Shown here: one piece after another, positions 7,471 to 14,807 of the stretch
Layout of the letters: the number at the start of each line of letters is the position of its first letter
How positions within the stretch are numbered: position 1 is the first letter of the stretch
Assembly (NCBI GenBank): GCA_034522155.1
Contig: JAXHLP010000010.1
Coordinates: 81,635 to 145,634, forward strand
Origin: Salinilacustrithrix sp034522155
Lineage (GTDB): Bacteria > Actinomycetota > Acidimicrobiia > Acidimicrobiales > Salinilacustritrichaceae
Length of the DNA: 64,000 nucleotides
Direction of reading: 5' to 3'
Translations under genes and position numbers: made by a program
The notes under the pieces: generated by a model
Seen by the model: only the letters and a program-made list of their open reading frames with translations
Told to the model about the DNA's origin: nothing
The model's database searches: none

Positions 7471-9710
7471 TGGCCCAGCCACCCCGCACCGACGAGGAGC
7501 TCATCGAGAAGTACGGGCCGCACCTCAACCACACCCCACCGGGTGGGTGGGACGCCGACGTCGAACCCGACCGCGAGGTCAAGACCCACTGCTGCTTCTG
7601 CGGTCAGCAGTGCGGGATCATCCTCAAGGCCAAGGACAACGAAGTCGTGGGCTTCGAGCCGTGGTACGACTTCCCGTTCAACCAGGGCAAGCTCTGCCCG
7701 AAGGGCGTGAAGCGCTACCTGCAGAACGCGCACCCCGACCGGCTGCTCGAACCCCTCGAGCGCGATCCGTCACGGACAGAGGGGTTCCGTCCCGTGTCCT
7801 GGGACCACGCCCTCGACCGGACGGTGTCGGAGATCCAGAGGATCCAGGCGGCCCATGGCAACGATGCGTTCGCCATGCTCTCCGGCGTTTCGCTGGACAA
7901 CGAGAAGTCGTACCTGATCGGCAAGTTCGCCCGTCTCGCCCTCGGCACGGCGAACCTCGACTACAACGGGCGGCTCTGCATGGTTTCGGCCGGCGCCGCC
8001 AACAAGAAGGCGCTCGGCATCGACCGTGCCTCCAACGCGTGGAGCGACATCCCCGAGGCCGAGGTCGTGTTCGTGATCGGCTCCAACATCGCCGAGTGTT
8101 CGCCGATCACCACGAGCTACCTGTGGCGGGCCCGGGACAGGGGCGCGAAGCTCATCGTCGCCGACCCCCGGGTGACGCCGACAGCGCGCACCGCCGACGT
8201 CTTCCTCGGTCTGCGACCCGGCAGCGACTCGGCGCTGTTGGGATCGATGCTCCACGTCATCATCGAGCGCGACTGGCTCGACCACGACTTCATCGAGCAC
8301 CACACCGAGGGCTTCGAAGCCGCGGCCGAGGCCGTCGCCGACCACACCCCGGAGTGGGCCGCGCAGGTCACGGGCGTGCCGGCCGAGCGCATCGAGCAGG
8401 CGGCCGAGCTGTGGGGCACGTCGCGGACCGGGATGCTGTTGCATGCCCGGGGCCTCGAGCACCAGAGCAAGGGCGTGGAGAACGTGTGGGCCTGCATCAA
8501 CCTCGGCCTCGCCACCGGCAAGTACGGCAAGCCCGGATGCGGGGTGTCCACCATCACCGGGCAGGGCAACGGCCAGGGTGGCCGCGAGCACGGGCACAAG
8601 TGCGACCAGCTTCCCGGCAACCGCGACATCACGAACCCGGAGCACCGCGAGTACATCGCCTCGGTGTGGGGCTGCGACGTCGACGAGATCCCCGGCAAGG
8701 GTCTGACCGCACAGGAGATCGTCGAGGCCATCCACCGCGGTGAGATCAAGGGCTTGCTCTCCATCTGCTTCAACCCGCTGGTGTCGCTGCCCGACACCCA
8801 GTACACGCGGGAGGCCCTCGACAAGCTCGAGTTCTTCAGCGTCATCGAGTTCTTCCTGTCCGAGACCGCCCACCACGCCGACATCGTGCTGCCCGGGTCC
8901 TTGCACGAGGAGGACGAGGGCACCTCGACGACCGTCGAGGGGCGGGTCGTCAAGCTCAACCCGGCCAAGCGCCCGCCGGGACAGGCCCGCCTCGACTGGC
9001 AGATCCTCTGCGACATCGCCGACCGGCTGGGCCAGGGCCACTACTTCCCGTACCAGCACCCGGAGGAGATGTTCGAGGAGCTGCGCATCGCCTCCCGGGG
9101 CGGGGCCGCTGACTACTACGGCATCACCTGGGACCGCATCGAGGACGAGTACGGGGTGTTCTGGCCCTGCCCCGAGATCGGCCATCCCGGGACGCCTCGC
9201 CTGTTCGAGGGGGGTCGCTTCCACACCGAGAACGGACGGGGCCGGTTCAACCCGGTCCGCTATCGGCCTCCGGCCGAGGTCGTCGACGACGAGTACCCGA
9301 TCTGGCTCACCACCGGCCGGGTCGTCAGCCAGTATCTGTCGGGAACCCAGACCCGCCGGATCGGCCCGCTGGTGGACCAGTACCCGGAGCCGCTGTGCGA
9401 GATCCATCCTCGCCTCGCCGACGAGCGCGGCATCGGCGAGGGCGACCAGGTCCGCGTCACGTCCCGGCGGGGCTCGATGGTCCTGCCCGCGCGGGTGGTG
9501 TCGACGATCAGGCCCGACACGGTCTTCATCCCCTACCACTGGGCAGGCAAGCAAGCTGCGAACCAACTCACGAACCGTGCGCTCGATCCCATCTCGAAGA
9601 TCCCCGAGTACAAGGTCTCGGCGGTGCGGATCGAGCGCGTCGGCACGGCGACCGACGTCGTCGTGGACCAGCGCGACCTCGACCTCGTCGAGACAGAGGA
9701 GACGCCATGA
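7470..9710 (+). CDS. molybdopterin oxidoreductase, nitrate reductase (NarB/NasA/NapA) type
   Basis: A 746-residue Mo-bisPGD enzyme. An N-terminal [4Fe-4S] site is formed by C41-x2-C44-x3-C48 (HCCFCGQQCG) and C76 in GKLCPKG. The likely Mo ligand is Cys170 in NGRLCMVSAG; the RLCM context is that of periplasmic and assimilatory nitrate reductases, whereas formate dehydrogenases usually have Cys/Sec-His there. Later segments include VIGSNIAECSPIT, VADPRVTPTARTADVFLGL and the C-terminal cofactor-binding domain with LTTGRVVSQYLSGTQTRR. No Tat signal is visible, so the active site is probably cytoplasmic. Expected reaction: nitrate to nitrite. Both ends overlap neighbouring genes, so it is co-translated with the membrane and Fe-S subunits. 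Confidence 0.85.
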   Translation: MAQPPRTDEELIEKYGPHLNHTPPGGWDADVEPDREVKTHCCFCGQQCGIILKAKDNEVVGFEPWYDFPFNQGKLCPKGVKRYLQNAHPDRLLEPLERDPSRTEGFRPVSWDHALDRTVSEIQRIQAAHGNDAFAMLSGVSLDNEKSYLIGKFARLALGTANLDYNGRLCMVSAGAANKKALGIDRASNAWSDIPEAEVVFVIGSNIAECSPITTSYLWRARDRGAKLIVADPRVTPTARTADVFLGLRPGSDSALLGSMLHVIIERDWLDHDFIEHHTEGFEAAAEAVADHTPEWAAQVTGVPAERIEQAAELWGTSRTGMLLHARGLEHQSKGVENVWACINLGLATGKYGKPGCGVSTITGQGNGQGGREHGHKCDQLPGNRDITNPEHREYIASVWGCDVDEIPGKGLTAQEIVEAIHRGEIKGLLSICFNPLVSLPDTQYTREALDKLEFFSVIEFFLSETAHHADIVLPGSLHEEDEGTSTTVEGRVVKLNPAKRPPGQARLDWQILCDIADRLGQGHYFPYQHPEEMFEELRIASRGGAADYYGITWDRIEDEYGVFWPCPEIGHPGTPRLFEGGRFHTENGRGRFNPVRYRPPAEVVDDEYPIWLTTGRVVSQYLSGTQTRRIGPLVDQYPEPLCEIHPRLADERGIGEGDQVRVTSRRGSMVLPARVVSTIRPDTVFIPYHWAGKQAANQLTNRALDPISKIPEYKVSAVRIERVGTATDVVVDQRDLDLVETEETP

Positions 9711-10390
9711 GCGGCACGACCGTGCCGGTGACGCTCGGGCCCAAGCGCAGCCCCGCCACCCATCCCACCGCGGGAGCCTTCGACGACAGCATCTTCGTGA
9801 TCGACCAGAGCCGGTGCATCGGTTGCGAGGCCTGCGTGCAGGCATGTGCCGAGTGCGGGACGCACCGCGGGAGGTCGATGATCCACCTCGACACCATCGA
9901 TCGAGCGGCCTCGACCCAGACCGCGCCGATGGTGTGCATGCACTGCGAGGATCCCACCTGTGCCGAGGTGTGTCCCTCGGACGCGATCAAGCAGAACGAG
10001 GACGGCGTCGTGCAGTCGTCACTCAAGCCCCGCTGCATCGGATGTTCCAACTGTGTGAACGCGTGCCCGTTCGGCGTCCCGAAGTACGTGGCCGAGTACG
10101 ACCAGATGATGAAGTGCGACATGTGCTACGACCGCACATCCGTCGGGCTCCAGCCGATGTGCGCGTCGGTCTGCCCCAGCGAGGCGCTCTGGTTCGGGCG
10201 TCCCGACGACTTCGCCGAGAACCGGTCGGGCACGCTGGTGAACGAGTGGTTCTTCGGCGGCCAGTACGTGGCGACCAAGGTTCGAACCGTCGCCCACGAC
10301 GACCGGCCCATCGACGTCATGGCGGGTAGCGACGCCCGGCCGTGGCAGGACGATCCCTTCGCACTCGATGAGCCGGGTGAGCACCAGTGA
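9707..10390 (+). CDS. 4x[4Fe-4S] ferredoxin subunit (NrfC/DmsB type)
   Basis: A 227-residue electron-transfer subunit with four cysteine clusters: CIGCEACVQACAEC (from Cys37), CMHCEDPTCAEVCP, CIGCSNCVNACPFG and CDMCYDRTSVGLQPMCASVC. That makes 16 ligands, enough for four cubanes, the arrangement of the beta subunits of complex iron-sulphur molybdoenzymes. It starts at an ATG overlapping the molybdopterin gene's stop and ends overlapping the Rieske gene (GTGA). It should carry electrons between the membrane or Rieske component and the molybdenum subunit. The C-terminal 50 residues lack further motifs. Confidence 0.88.
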   Translation: MSGTTVPVTLGPKRSPATHPTAGAFDDSIFVIDQSRCIGCEACVQACAECGTHRGRSMIHLDTIDRAASTQTAPMVCMHCEDPTCAEVCPSDAIKQNEDGVVQSSLKPRCIGCSNCVNACPFGVPKYVAEYDQMMKCDMCYDRTSVGLQPMCASVCPSEALWFGRPDDFAENRSGTLVNEWFFGGQYVATKVRTVAHDDRPIDVMAGSDARPWQDDPFALDEPGEHQ

Positions 10391-10917
10391 CCTCCCCGGA
10401 GCGCGGCACACCGGTTCCCGACCCGGTGTGGCGGCGCGACTTTCCCCTCACCTCGGCGGGCGAGGACGAGGTCGCCCGGCGGGAGTTCGTCCGGTTTCTG
10501 GTGCTCGCCTCCGGCGGCTTCGCCGCGGGCAACGTCGGCGTCGCGCTGTGGTCGTCGTTGCGGTCGATCAACGCGGGTGAACCGCGCGCCATCGTCGATC
10601 TCGCCGACGTGCCCGAGGACTCGGCCCACCTGTTCCACTACCCCACGGATGCCGACCCCGCGATTCTCGTGCACCTGCGCGGCGGGGAGCTGCGGGCGTT
10701 CAGTCAGAAATGCACCCACCTCGGCTGCGTCGTCTACTACCAGCCCGGCACCGACGAGCTCGAGTGCCCGTGCCACGAGGGGTTCTTCGACGCCGAGAGC
10801 GGCGAGATCCTCGCGGGTCCACCCCAGCGGCCGCTCGGGCGGATCGACGTCGAGGTGCGCGACGGCACGGTCTGGGCGCTCGCGTACCGAGGCGAGGGAG
10901 GCGGTGAAGAGCGGTGA
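10387..10917 (+). CDS. Rieske [2Fe-2S] protein
   Basis: A 176-residue protein. The N-terminal region has RREFVRF followed by a hydrophobic segment (FLVLASGGFAAGNVGVALW), which resembles a Tat-type signal-anchor. The Rieske fold is shown by C109-T-H-L-G-C114 and C127-P-C-H130. It starts at GTG 10387 and is overlapped at both ends. A Rieske protein inside a nitrate reductase-type operon is unusual; it could take electrons from quinol in the manner of a bc1 complex, with the first gene of the operon as partner (inference). If Tat-exported its cluster would be outside while the molybdenum subunit has no signal, an apparent mismatch worth noting. Confidence 0.88.
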   Translation: MTSPERGTPVPDPVWRRDFPLTSAGEDEVARREFVRFLVLASGGFAAGNVGVALWSSLRSINAGEPRAIVDLADVPEDSAHLFHYPTDADPAILVHLRGGELRAFSQKCTHLGCVVYYQPGTDELECPCHEGFFDAESGEILAGPPQRPLGRIDVEVRDGTVWALAYRGEGGGEER

Positions 10918-11165
10918 CGACCCATCCGACTCCCGACCGACCCATCCCCCCACACCGAACCGGACCGCGGCGTCCCCGGGCGGCGCAAGAGGCGCCGACG
11001 GCCGTCGGCGCTTTCGTGGTGGTGCTCCTCGCGCTGCAGATCTTCCTGCTCACCGTCGGCCTCGACGCGTTGCTCGCCGACGACGACGGTCTGGCCTGGA
11101 TCACGGCCGGGTTCTCGGTGCTCCTCGCCGCCGGCTCCATGGCCTTCCACCGCTACCTGCGATGA
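10914..11165 (+). CDS. small two-helix membrane protein
   Basis: An 83-residue protein with a Pro/Arg-rich N-terminus and two hydrophobic segments (AVGAFVVVLLALQIFLLTVG and AWITAGFSVLLAAGSMAF). It starts with GTG overlapping the Rieske stop and ends overlapping the next ATG. I do not recognise a family. Its place inside an overlapped electron-transfer operon suggests an accessory membrane subunit or assembly factor. Confidence 0.75.
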   Translation: MTTHPTPDRPIPPHRTGPRRPRAAQEAPTAVGAFVVVLLALQIFLLTVGLDALLADDDGLAWITAGFSVLLAAGSMAFHRYLR

Positions 11166-11791
11166 CCGAGCCCGGCGAGCCCGGCGAGCCACGCCAGCCG
11201 GGGCCCATCGGTGGCGACATGGCCGCCATCGTCTTCGGGCTCGCCCGCCGAGCGCGGGTCCCCTCGCTCACCGAACGTCACGACTCCACCGTCGTCCTCG
11301 GCTTCTTCGCCCTCATCAACGGCCTGATCGCCATCGGTGCCATGGCTGCGGTGGCGTTCGCGACCGGTGAGCCCTTCGTGTTCCCCTCCCTCGGCCCGAC
11401 GGCGTTCCTGCTCTTCTACACGCCGATGCTCCCCGCGTCCTCCCCGCGCAACACCGTGTTCGGCCACCTCATCGGCGCCGGCGCCGGCTACCTCGCCCTC
11501 GTGGTGTTCGGACTGACCGATGCCGCGCCCGCGCTGGCCAGCGAGGTCACCGGCGGACGAGTCGGCGCCGCGGCGCTCAGCCTCGGACTCACCAGCGGCG
11601 CCATGGTCTGGGCCCGCGTCCCCCACCCGCCTGCGGGCGCCACGACGCTGATCGTGTCCCTCGGCATCCTCCGGGAACCCGAGCAACTCGCCGTCCTGAT
11701 GCTCGCCGTGCTGCTCCTCGTGGCCCAGGGCCTCGTCATCAACCGGCTCGCCGGCATCGACTACCCGCTCTGGCAGCCGCGCGCCGCGTGA
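11162..11791 (+). CDS. HPP-family membrane protein, probable nitrite transporter
   Basis: A 209-residue integral membrane protein with the family hallmark HPP in VPHPPAGATTL and the conserved FPSLGPTAFLLFYTP segment, plus about five hydrophobic helices. Plant chloroplast and cyanobacterial HPP proteins have been reported to transport nitrite. Coupled by an ATGA overlap to the preceding gene and six genes after a nitrate reductase-type subunit set, it could export or import nitrite for this pathway (inference). A strong hairpin follows 27 bp after the stop. Confidence 0.82.
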   Translation: MTEPGEPGEPRQPGPIGGDMAAIVFGLARRARVPSLTERHDSTVVLGFFALINGLIAIGAMAAVAFATGEPFVFPSLGPTAFLLFYTPMLPASSPRNTVFGHLIGAGAGYLALVVFGLTDAAPALASEVTGGRVGAAALSLGLTSGAMVWARVPHPPAGATTLIVSLGILREPEQLAVLMLAVLLLVAQGLVINRLAGIDYPLWQPRAA

Positions 11792-11818
11792 GCATCGGCG
11801 GCCGACGGCGGCTGGCAC

Positions 11819-11862
11819 GGCCCGAACGACGCTGACCCCAGTCAGTTCATTCGTTCGGGGCC
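11819..11862 (+). terminator. hairpin after the nitrate reductase-type operon
   Basis: Outer arms GGCCCGAACGA and TCGTTCGGG with a nested CTGAC/GTCAG pair, about 44 nt in all, 27 bp after the HPP stop. There is no T-run, common for high-GC actinobacterial terminators. It separates the operon from the RIC gene. Confidence 0.65.
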
Positions 11863-11905
11863 GAGTCCCGGGTCCGGGGACCTCGTCGAGACGTGATCGA
11901 TGCAT

Positions 11906-11919
11906 GGGACCTTCGCCTC
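11906..11919. promoter_or_regulatory. DevR-box-like motif, site 4
   Basis: GGGACCTTCGCCTC, 59 bp before the RIC start at 11979. It differs from site 1 (TGGACCTTCGGCCC) at three or four positions. The position fits an activator site just upstream of a promoter. Supports common control of the repair gene with the stress genes; binding is inferred. Confidence 0.38.
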
Positions 11920-11978
11920 TGGGATCGGAAGTCGAGTCCGGATATATTTCGAATTGTCGCTAGAAGAAGGAGCTCCCA

Positions 11979-12680
11979 ATGTCAATCACCGATTCGACCT
12001 CCCCGAACCTCGACGAAACCCTGGGGGCGCTCGTTGCAGCCAAGCCCGCTCGAGCCAGAGTTCTGGAACAGTTCGGTCTCGACTACTGCTGCAACGGTCA
12101 CCGGACGGTCGCCGAGGCCAGCACCGCTGCCGGCCTCGACCCCGCCGCGGTCGTCGAACGGCTCGCGACGGTCAGTGACGACGCCGGCTCCGAGATCGAC
12201 GATCTCGAGCCCGTCGACCTCGTCGACCACATCCTCGAGACGCACCACGCCTACCTCCACGAGGAACTGCCGCTCCTCGTCCAGCTCGCGACGAAGGTGC
12301 GCGACGTCCACGGAGAACGCCACCCCGAGCTCGTCCGGGTGGCCGAGCTCGTCTCCCACGTCCACGCCGACTTGGCCCCGCACCTGGCCAAGGAGGAGCA
12401 GGTCCTGTTCCCGGCGATCCGCGACTGGGCCGATGGCGAGCGCAGCTTCCCGTTCGGCACGTTGTCGCGACCGGTGCAGGTCATGATGACCGAGCACGAC
12501 CAGGCGGGCGAGCTGCTTCGAGCCCTGCGCACCGCGACGAGGGACTTCGAGGTCCCCGACGACGGCTGCGCCAGCTACCGAGCGCTGTACGAGCGCCTCG
12601 AAGCCCTCGAAGCCGACACGCATCGTCACATCCACCTCGAGAACAACGTGTTGTTCCCGGCCGTCACCGTCGAGCCATGA
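11979..12680 (+). CDS. RIC/ScdA-type iron-sulphur cluster repair protein
   Basis: A 233-residue protein with the N-terminal DUF542 motif FGLDYCCNG (residues 32-40, two adjacent Cys) and a C-terminal hemerythrin-like domain (about 75-230) with repeated His/Glu pairs: HILETHHAYLHEE, HVHADLAPHLAKEE, MTEHDQAGELL and THRHIHLENNVLFPA, which hold a di-iron site. RIC proteins (YtfE, ScdA) repair Fe-S clusters damaged by nitric oxide or oxidants. A strong AAGGAG sits 7 bp before the ATG. Its position next to a nitrate/nitrite module and a SufR-like regulator fits defence against NO made from nitrite. Confidence 0.9.
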   Translation: MSITDSTSPNLDETLGALVAAKPARARVLEQFGLDYCCNGHRTVAEASTAAGLDPAAVVERLATVSDDAGSEIDDLEPVDLVDHILETHHAYLHEELPLLVQLATKVRDVHGERHPELVRVAELVSHVHADLAPHLAKEEQVLFPAIRDWADGERSFPFGTLSRPVQVMMTEHDQAGELLRALRTATRDFEVPDDGCASYRALYERLEALEADTHRHIHLENNVLFPAVTVEP

Positions 12681-12760
12681 GGGCAGCGGCGCGATGACCC
12701 CGCGACGAAGCAGGAGACTGTGCGAGACACCCCTCGACCCCAGGAGGCAGGGCAGAGTTC

Positions 12761-13414
12761 ATGTCGACATTGCAGGAGCAGGCACGGGCACTCGGGGATC
12801 CGACGCGCTATTCGATCTACCACTACCTGGCGACGTCCGACGATCCGGTCGACGTGGCCGAGCTGACCGAGCACTTCGGCTTCAACCACAACGCGATCCG
12901 GCAACACCTCGCGAAGCTGGTCGCTGCCGATCTCGTCGTCGAGGAGAAGGCGACGGCCTCGGGCCCGGGCCGTCCTCGCCTGCTCTACTCCATCGATCCG
13001 TCAGCCGACAGCCGATGGGATGTGACCGGCCCGTACGAACGGCTGAGCCTGATGCTCACCGAGGTCATCCGAACCGGCGACAGCGCCCGTGAAGTCGGGC
13101 AGCGAACCGGACGAACGCTGCGCGACGAGCACGAGGGCGACGACGATCTCACGCGACTGTGTGCAGTGATGGCGCGGCAGGGCTTCGACCCGGAGCTACG
13201 TCGCCGACGCGACCGGACCGACGTCGTCCTCCGGACCTGTCCGTTCGAGTCCTCCGCGCTCGCCGATCCCGACACGATCTGCCAACTCCATCTCGGGATC
13301 GCAGAGGGCCTCGCCGAGGAAGGCGCGATCGAAGTCGAAGACCTGATCCGGAAGGACCCGCGTCGTGCGAACTGCCGTCTTCAGCTCAGCGTCGACGAAC
13401 CAACGCGCGCCTGA
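12761..13414 (+). CDS. SufR-like winged-helix regulator with Cys-rich C-terminus
   Basis: A 217-residue protein. Residues about 5-75 form an ArsR/SufR-type winged helix (LGDPTRYSIYHYLATSDDPV, then FNHNAIRQHLAKLVAADLVV). The C-terminal half has four Cys: RLCAVM, RTCPFE, TICQLH and ANCRLQL, spaced x25, x13 and x30. SufR and related COG2345 regulators bind an Fe-S cluster through C-terminal cysteines and respond to oxidative or nitrosative stress; only the central x13 spacing matches the usual pattern. ATG 12761 has AGGAGG upstream. Its gene lies next to the RIC gene, so it may report Fe-S or NO status to this region (inference). Confidence 0.82.
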   Translation: MSTLQEQARALGDPTRYSIYHYLATSDDPVDVAELTEHFGFNHNAIRQHLAKLVAADLVVEEKATASGPGRPRLLYSIDPSADSRWDVTGPYERLSLMLTEVIRTGDSAREVGQRTGRTLRDEHEGDDDLTRLCAVMARQGFDPELRRRRDRTDVVLRTCPFESSALADPDTICQLHLGIAEGLAEEGAIEVEDLIRKDPRRANCRLQLSVDEPTRA

Positions 13415-13444
13415 GCACCACCTGCGCTGCACCGGGACCCTGTG

Positions 13445-13822
13445 ATGGCCAGCGACACGCCCACACGGACAACCGTCAGCGATCTGACCGACCTGCTCGC
13501 AGAACCTGGCAACGGCGTGCACTGGTCGCTCGAGCCACCGAGCGACCTCAACGTGAACCTCGTACGCCTCGAGCCCGGGCACGAGATCGGCGAACACGTG
13601 AACCAGTCGGCCGATGTCGCGATCGTCGTGATCGCCGGAAGTGGGCAGCTGGTGTGCGGCAGGGAGGAGCATCTGCTCGTCCCCAACACGGTCGCCAACG
13701 TCCCGCGGGGGACCTCACGCCGGATCGTCGCCGGCGAGAACGGCTTGGGGTATCTCACCGTCCACGGTCGACGGTCACTGACGATCGGTACCGCCGCGCG
13801 CGACGATCCGGCCGGCTCATGA
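13445..13822 (+). CDS. cupin-domain protein
   Basis: A 125-residue single cupin. The first metal motif is around EPGHEIGEHVNQSADVAIVVI (His and Glu in the expected places) and the second around LLVPNTVANVPRGTSRRI, where the usual His is not obvious. The substrate is unknown. ATG 13445 is chosen over a GTG one codon earlier. Its stop overlaps the start of the CopD-like gene. The pair follows the SufR-like gene closely, suggesting a common transcript. Confidence 0.75.
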   Translation: MASDTPTRTTVSDLTDLLAEPGNGVHWSLEPPSDLNVNLVRLEPGHEIGEHVNQSADVAIVVIAGSGQLVCGREEHLLVPNTVANVPRGTSRRIVAGENGLGYLTVHGRRSLTIGTAARDDPAGS

Positions 13823-14256
13823 GCGTCACCGGATGGAGCCTGGTGCGTTTCGCGCACGTCCTGGCGGCGATGGTGTGGGTCGGTGGTCAGCTCCTGCTCA
13901 GCGGCGTGGTCCTCCCCGTGCTCCGAGCCGATCTGCCGCCCGAGACACGTGGTCCCGTCGTACGGCGCGCCGCGAAGCGCTTCGGCCTGATCGCCAACGC
14001 GGTGCTGCTCCCGACGCTGCTCGTGACCGGCATCGCGCTCGCCTGGCACCGGGGCGTGACCTTCGGCAGCTTCACCGGACCCGGCTACGGCCGCGTGCTC
14101 GGGATCAAGCTCGTCCTCGTCGTCGCCTCCGTCGGGCTCGCGGCCGCACACGGGATCATCGCCAGTCGGCGACCGGACCGCGGTCGACCGCTGGCGATCG
14201 CCGGGCTGGCGGCATCGGTCGGCATCGTCGTCTTCGCCACCGCCCTGGTCCCCTGA
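13819..14256 (+). CDS. CopD-like membrane protein
   Basis: A 145-residue protein with four hydrophobic helices. It starts RFAHVLAAMVWVGGQLLLSG, the His-containing first helix seen in CopD-family proteins, with further segments LIANAVLLPTLLVTGIALAW and LGIKLVLVVASVGLAAAHGI, again with His at a helix end. CopD proteins handle copper or bind haem; single-domain versions are often of unknown role. ATG 13819 overlaps the cupin stop. A perfect palindrome follows, separating it from the convergent cupin gene. Confidence 0.72.
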   Translation: MSVTGWSLVRFAHVLAAMVWVGGQLLLSGVVLPVLRADLPPETRGPVVRRAAKRFGLIANAVLLPTLLVTGIALAWHRGVTFGSFTGPGYGRVLGIKLVLVVASVGLAAAHGIIASRRPDRGRPLAIAGLAASVGIVVFATALVP

Positions 14257-14292
14257 ACGAAGTGGTCCAGGCTCGACGAGTGGGCGCCGATG

Positions 14293-14328
14293 CACGTCGG
14301 ACCCGGGCGATCGCCCGGGTCCGACGTG
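14293..14328. terminator. perfect 36-bp palindrome, bidirectional terminator
   Basis: The arms are CACGTCGGACCCGGGCGA and its exact reverse complement, with no spacer, centred at 14310/14311. It lies between two convergent genes ending at 14256 and 14348, the classic position of a bidirectional terminator. No T-tract. Confidence 0.75.
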
Positions 14329-14347
14329 GTTCCCATCGCCCGCCCGG

Positions 14348-14743
14348 TCAGGTGGCCGCTGCGACCTTGTTCGCGATGTGGTCGATGACCGCGCCGTGCT
14401 CGACCTGTGGGCTGAACAGGATCAGCTCGGCATCCTCGTCGACGCGCACCGTGTGTCCTTCGGGCCAGTAGAAGACGTCGCCGGTCCGGCAACGCTCGGT
14501 CGAGCCGTCGGTGTAGGTGACGGTGACGTCGCCCTCGATCACGTAGCCCCAGTGCACGGCCTGGCACAGGTCGTGTTCGAGGCCCTCGAGCAGGGGCGCC
14601 AGGTCGGTGCCGGCGGCCATGGAGAAGTACTCGGCACCGATGCTGCCCACACCGCCACGGGTGTCACCGAAGTCGGGGAGCTGGCGGGCGACCGCGCCGG
14701 GGGCGTCGACCTTGGTCGGGATGTCGTTCTTGGCCACGCGCAT
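14348..14743 (-). CDS. cupin-domain protein
   Basis: A 131-residue protein with a cupin fold: CQAVHWGYVIEGDVTVTYTDG, then CRTGDVFYWPEGHTVRVDEDAE, where His and Glu residues could bind a metal. Such stand-alone cupins often act as small-molecule sensors or isomerases, and no substrate is evident. The region upstream has AGAGAGG as a likely ribosome-binding site before ATG 14743. It follows the DinB-like gene on the same strand, 64 bp away, so the two may be co-transcribed. Confidence 0.75.
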   Translation of the reverse strand: MRVAKNDIPTKVDAPGAVARQLPDFGDTRGGVGSIGAEYFSMAAGTDLAPLLEGLEHDLCQAVHWGYVIEGDVTVTYTDGSTERCRTGDVFYWPEGHTVRVDEDAELILFSPQVEHGAVIDHIANKVAAAT

Positions 14744-14807
14744 GGTGGAAACCTCTCTGTTGGTTGCTTGCTTGGTTGCTGAGATGGAGGTCAGACCTGG
14801 ATGGGGA

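Noticed and set aside
6531..9710. 1059-residue frame starting inside the membrane subunit gene
   Set aside because: The first 310 residues are another frame of the preceding gene; the Mo subunit starts at ATG 7470 by overlap with its stop.
7470..9710. Formate dehydrogenase alpha subunit
   Set aside because: The likely Mo ligand is in RLCM, not Cys/Sec followed by His, and the HPP, Rieske and RIC neighbours suit nitrogen oxides better. Not fully excluded.
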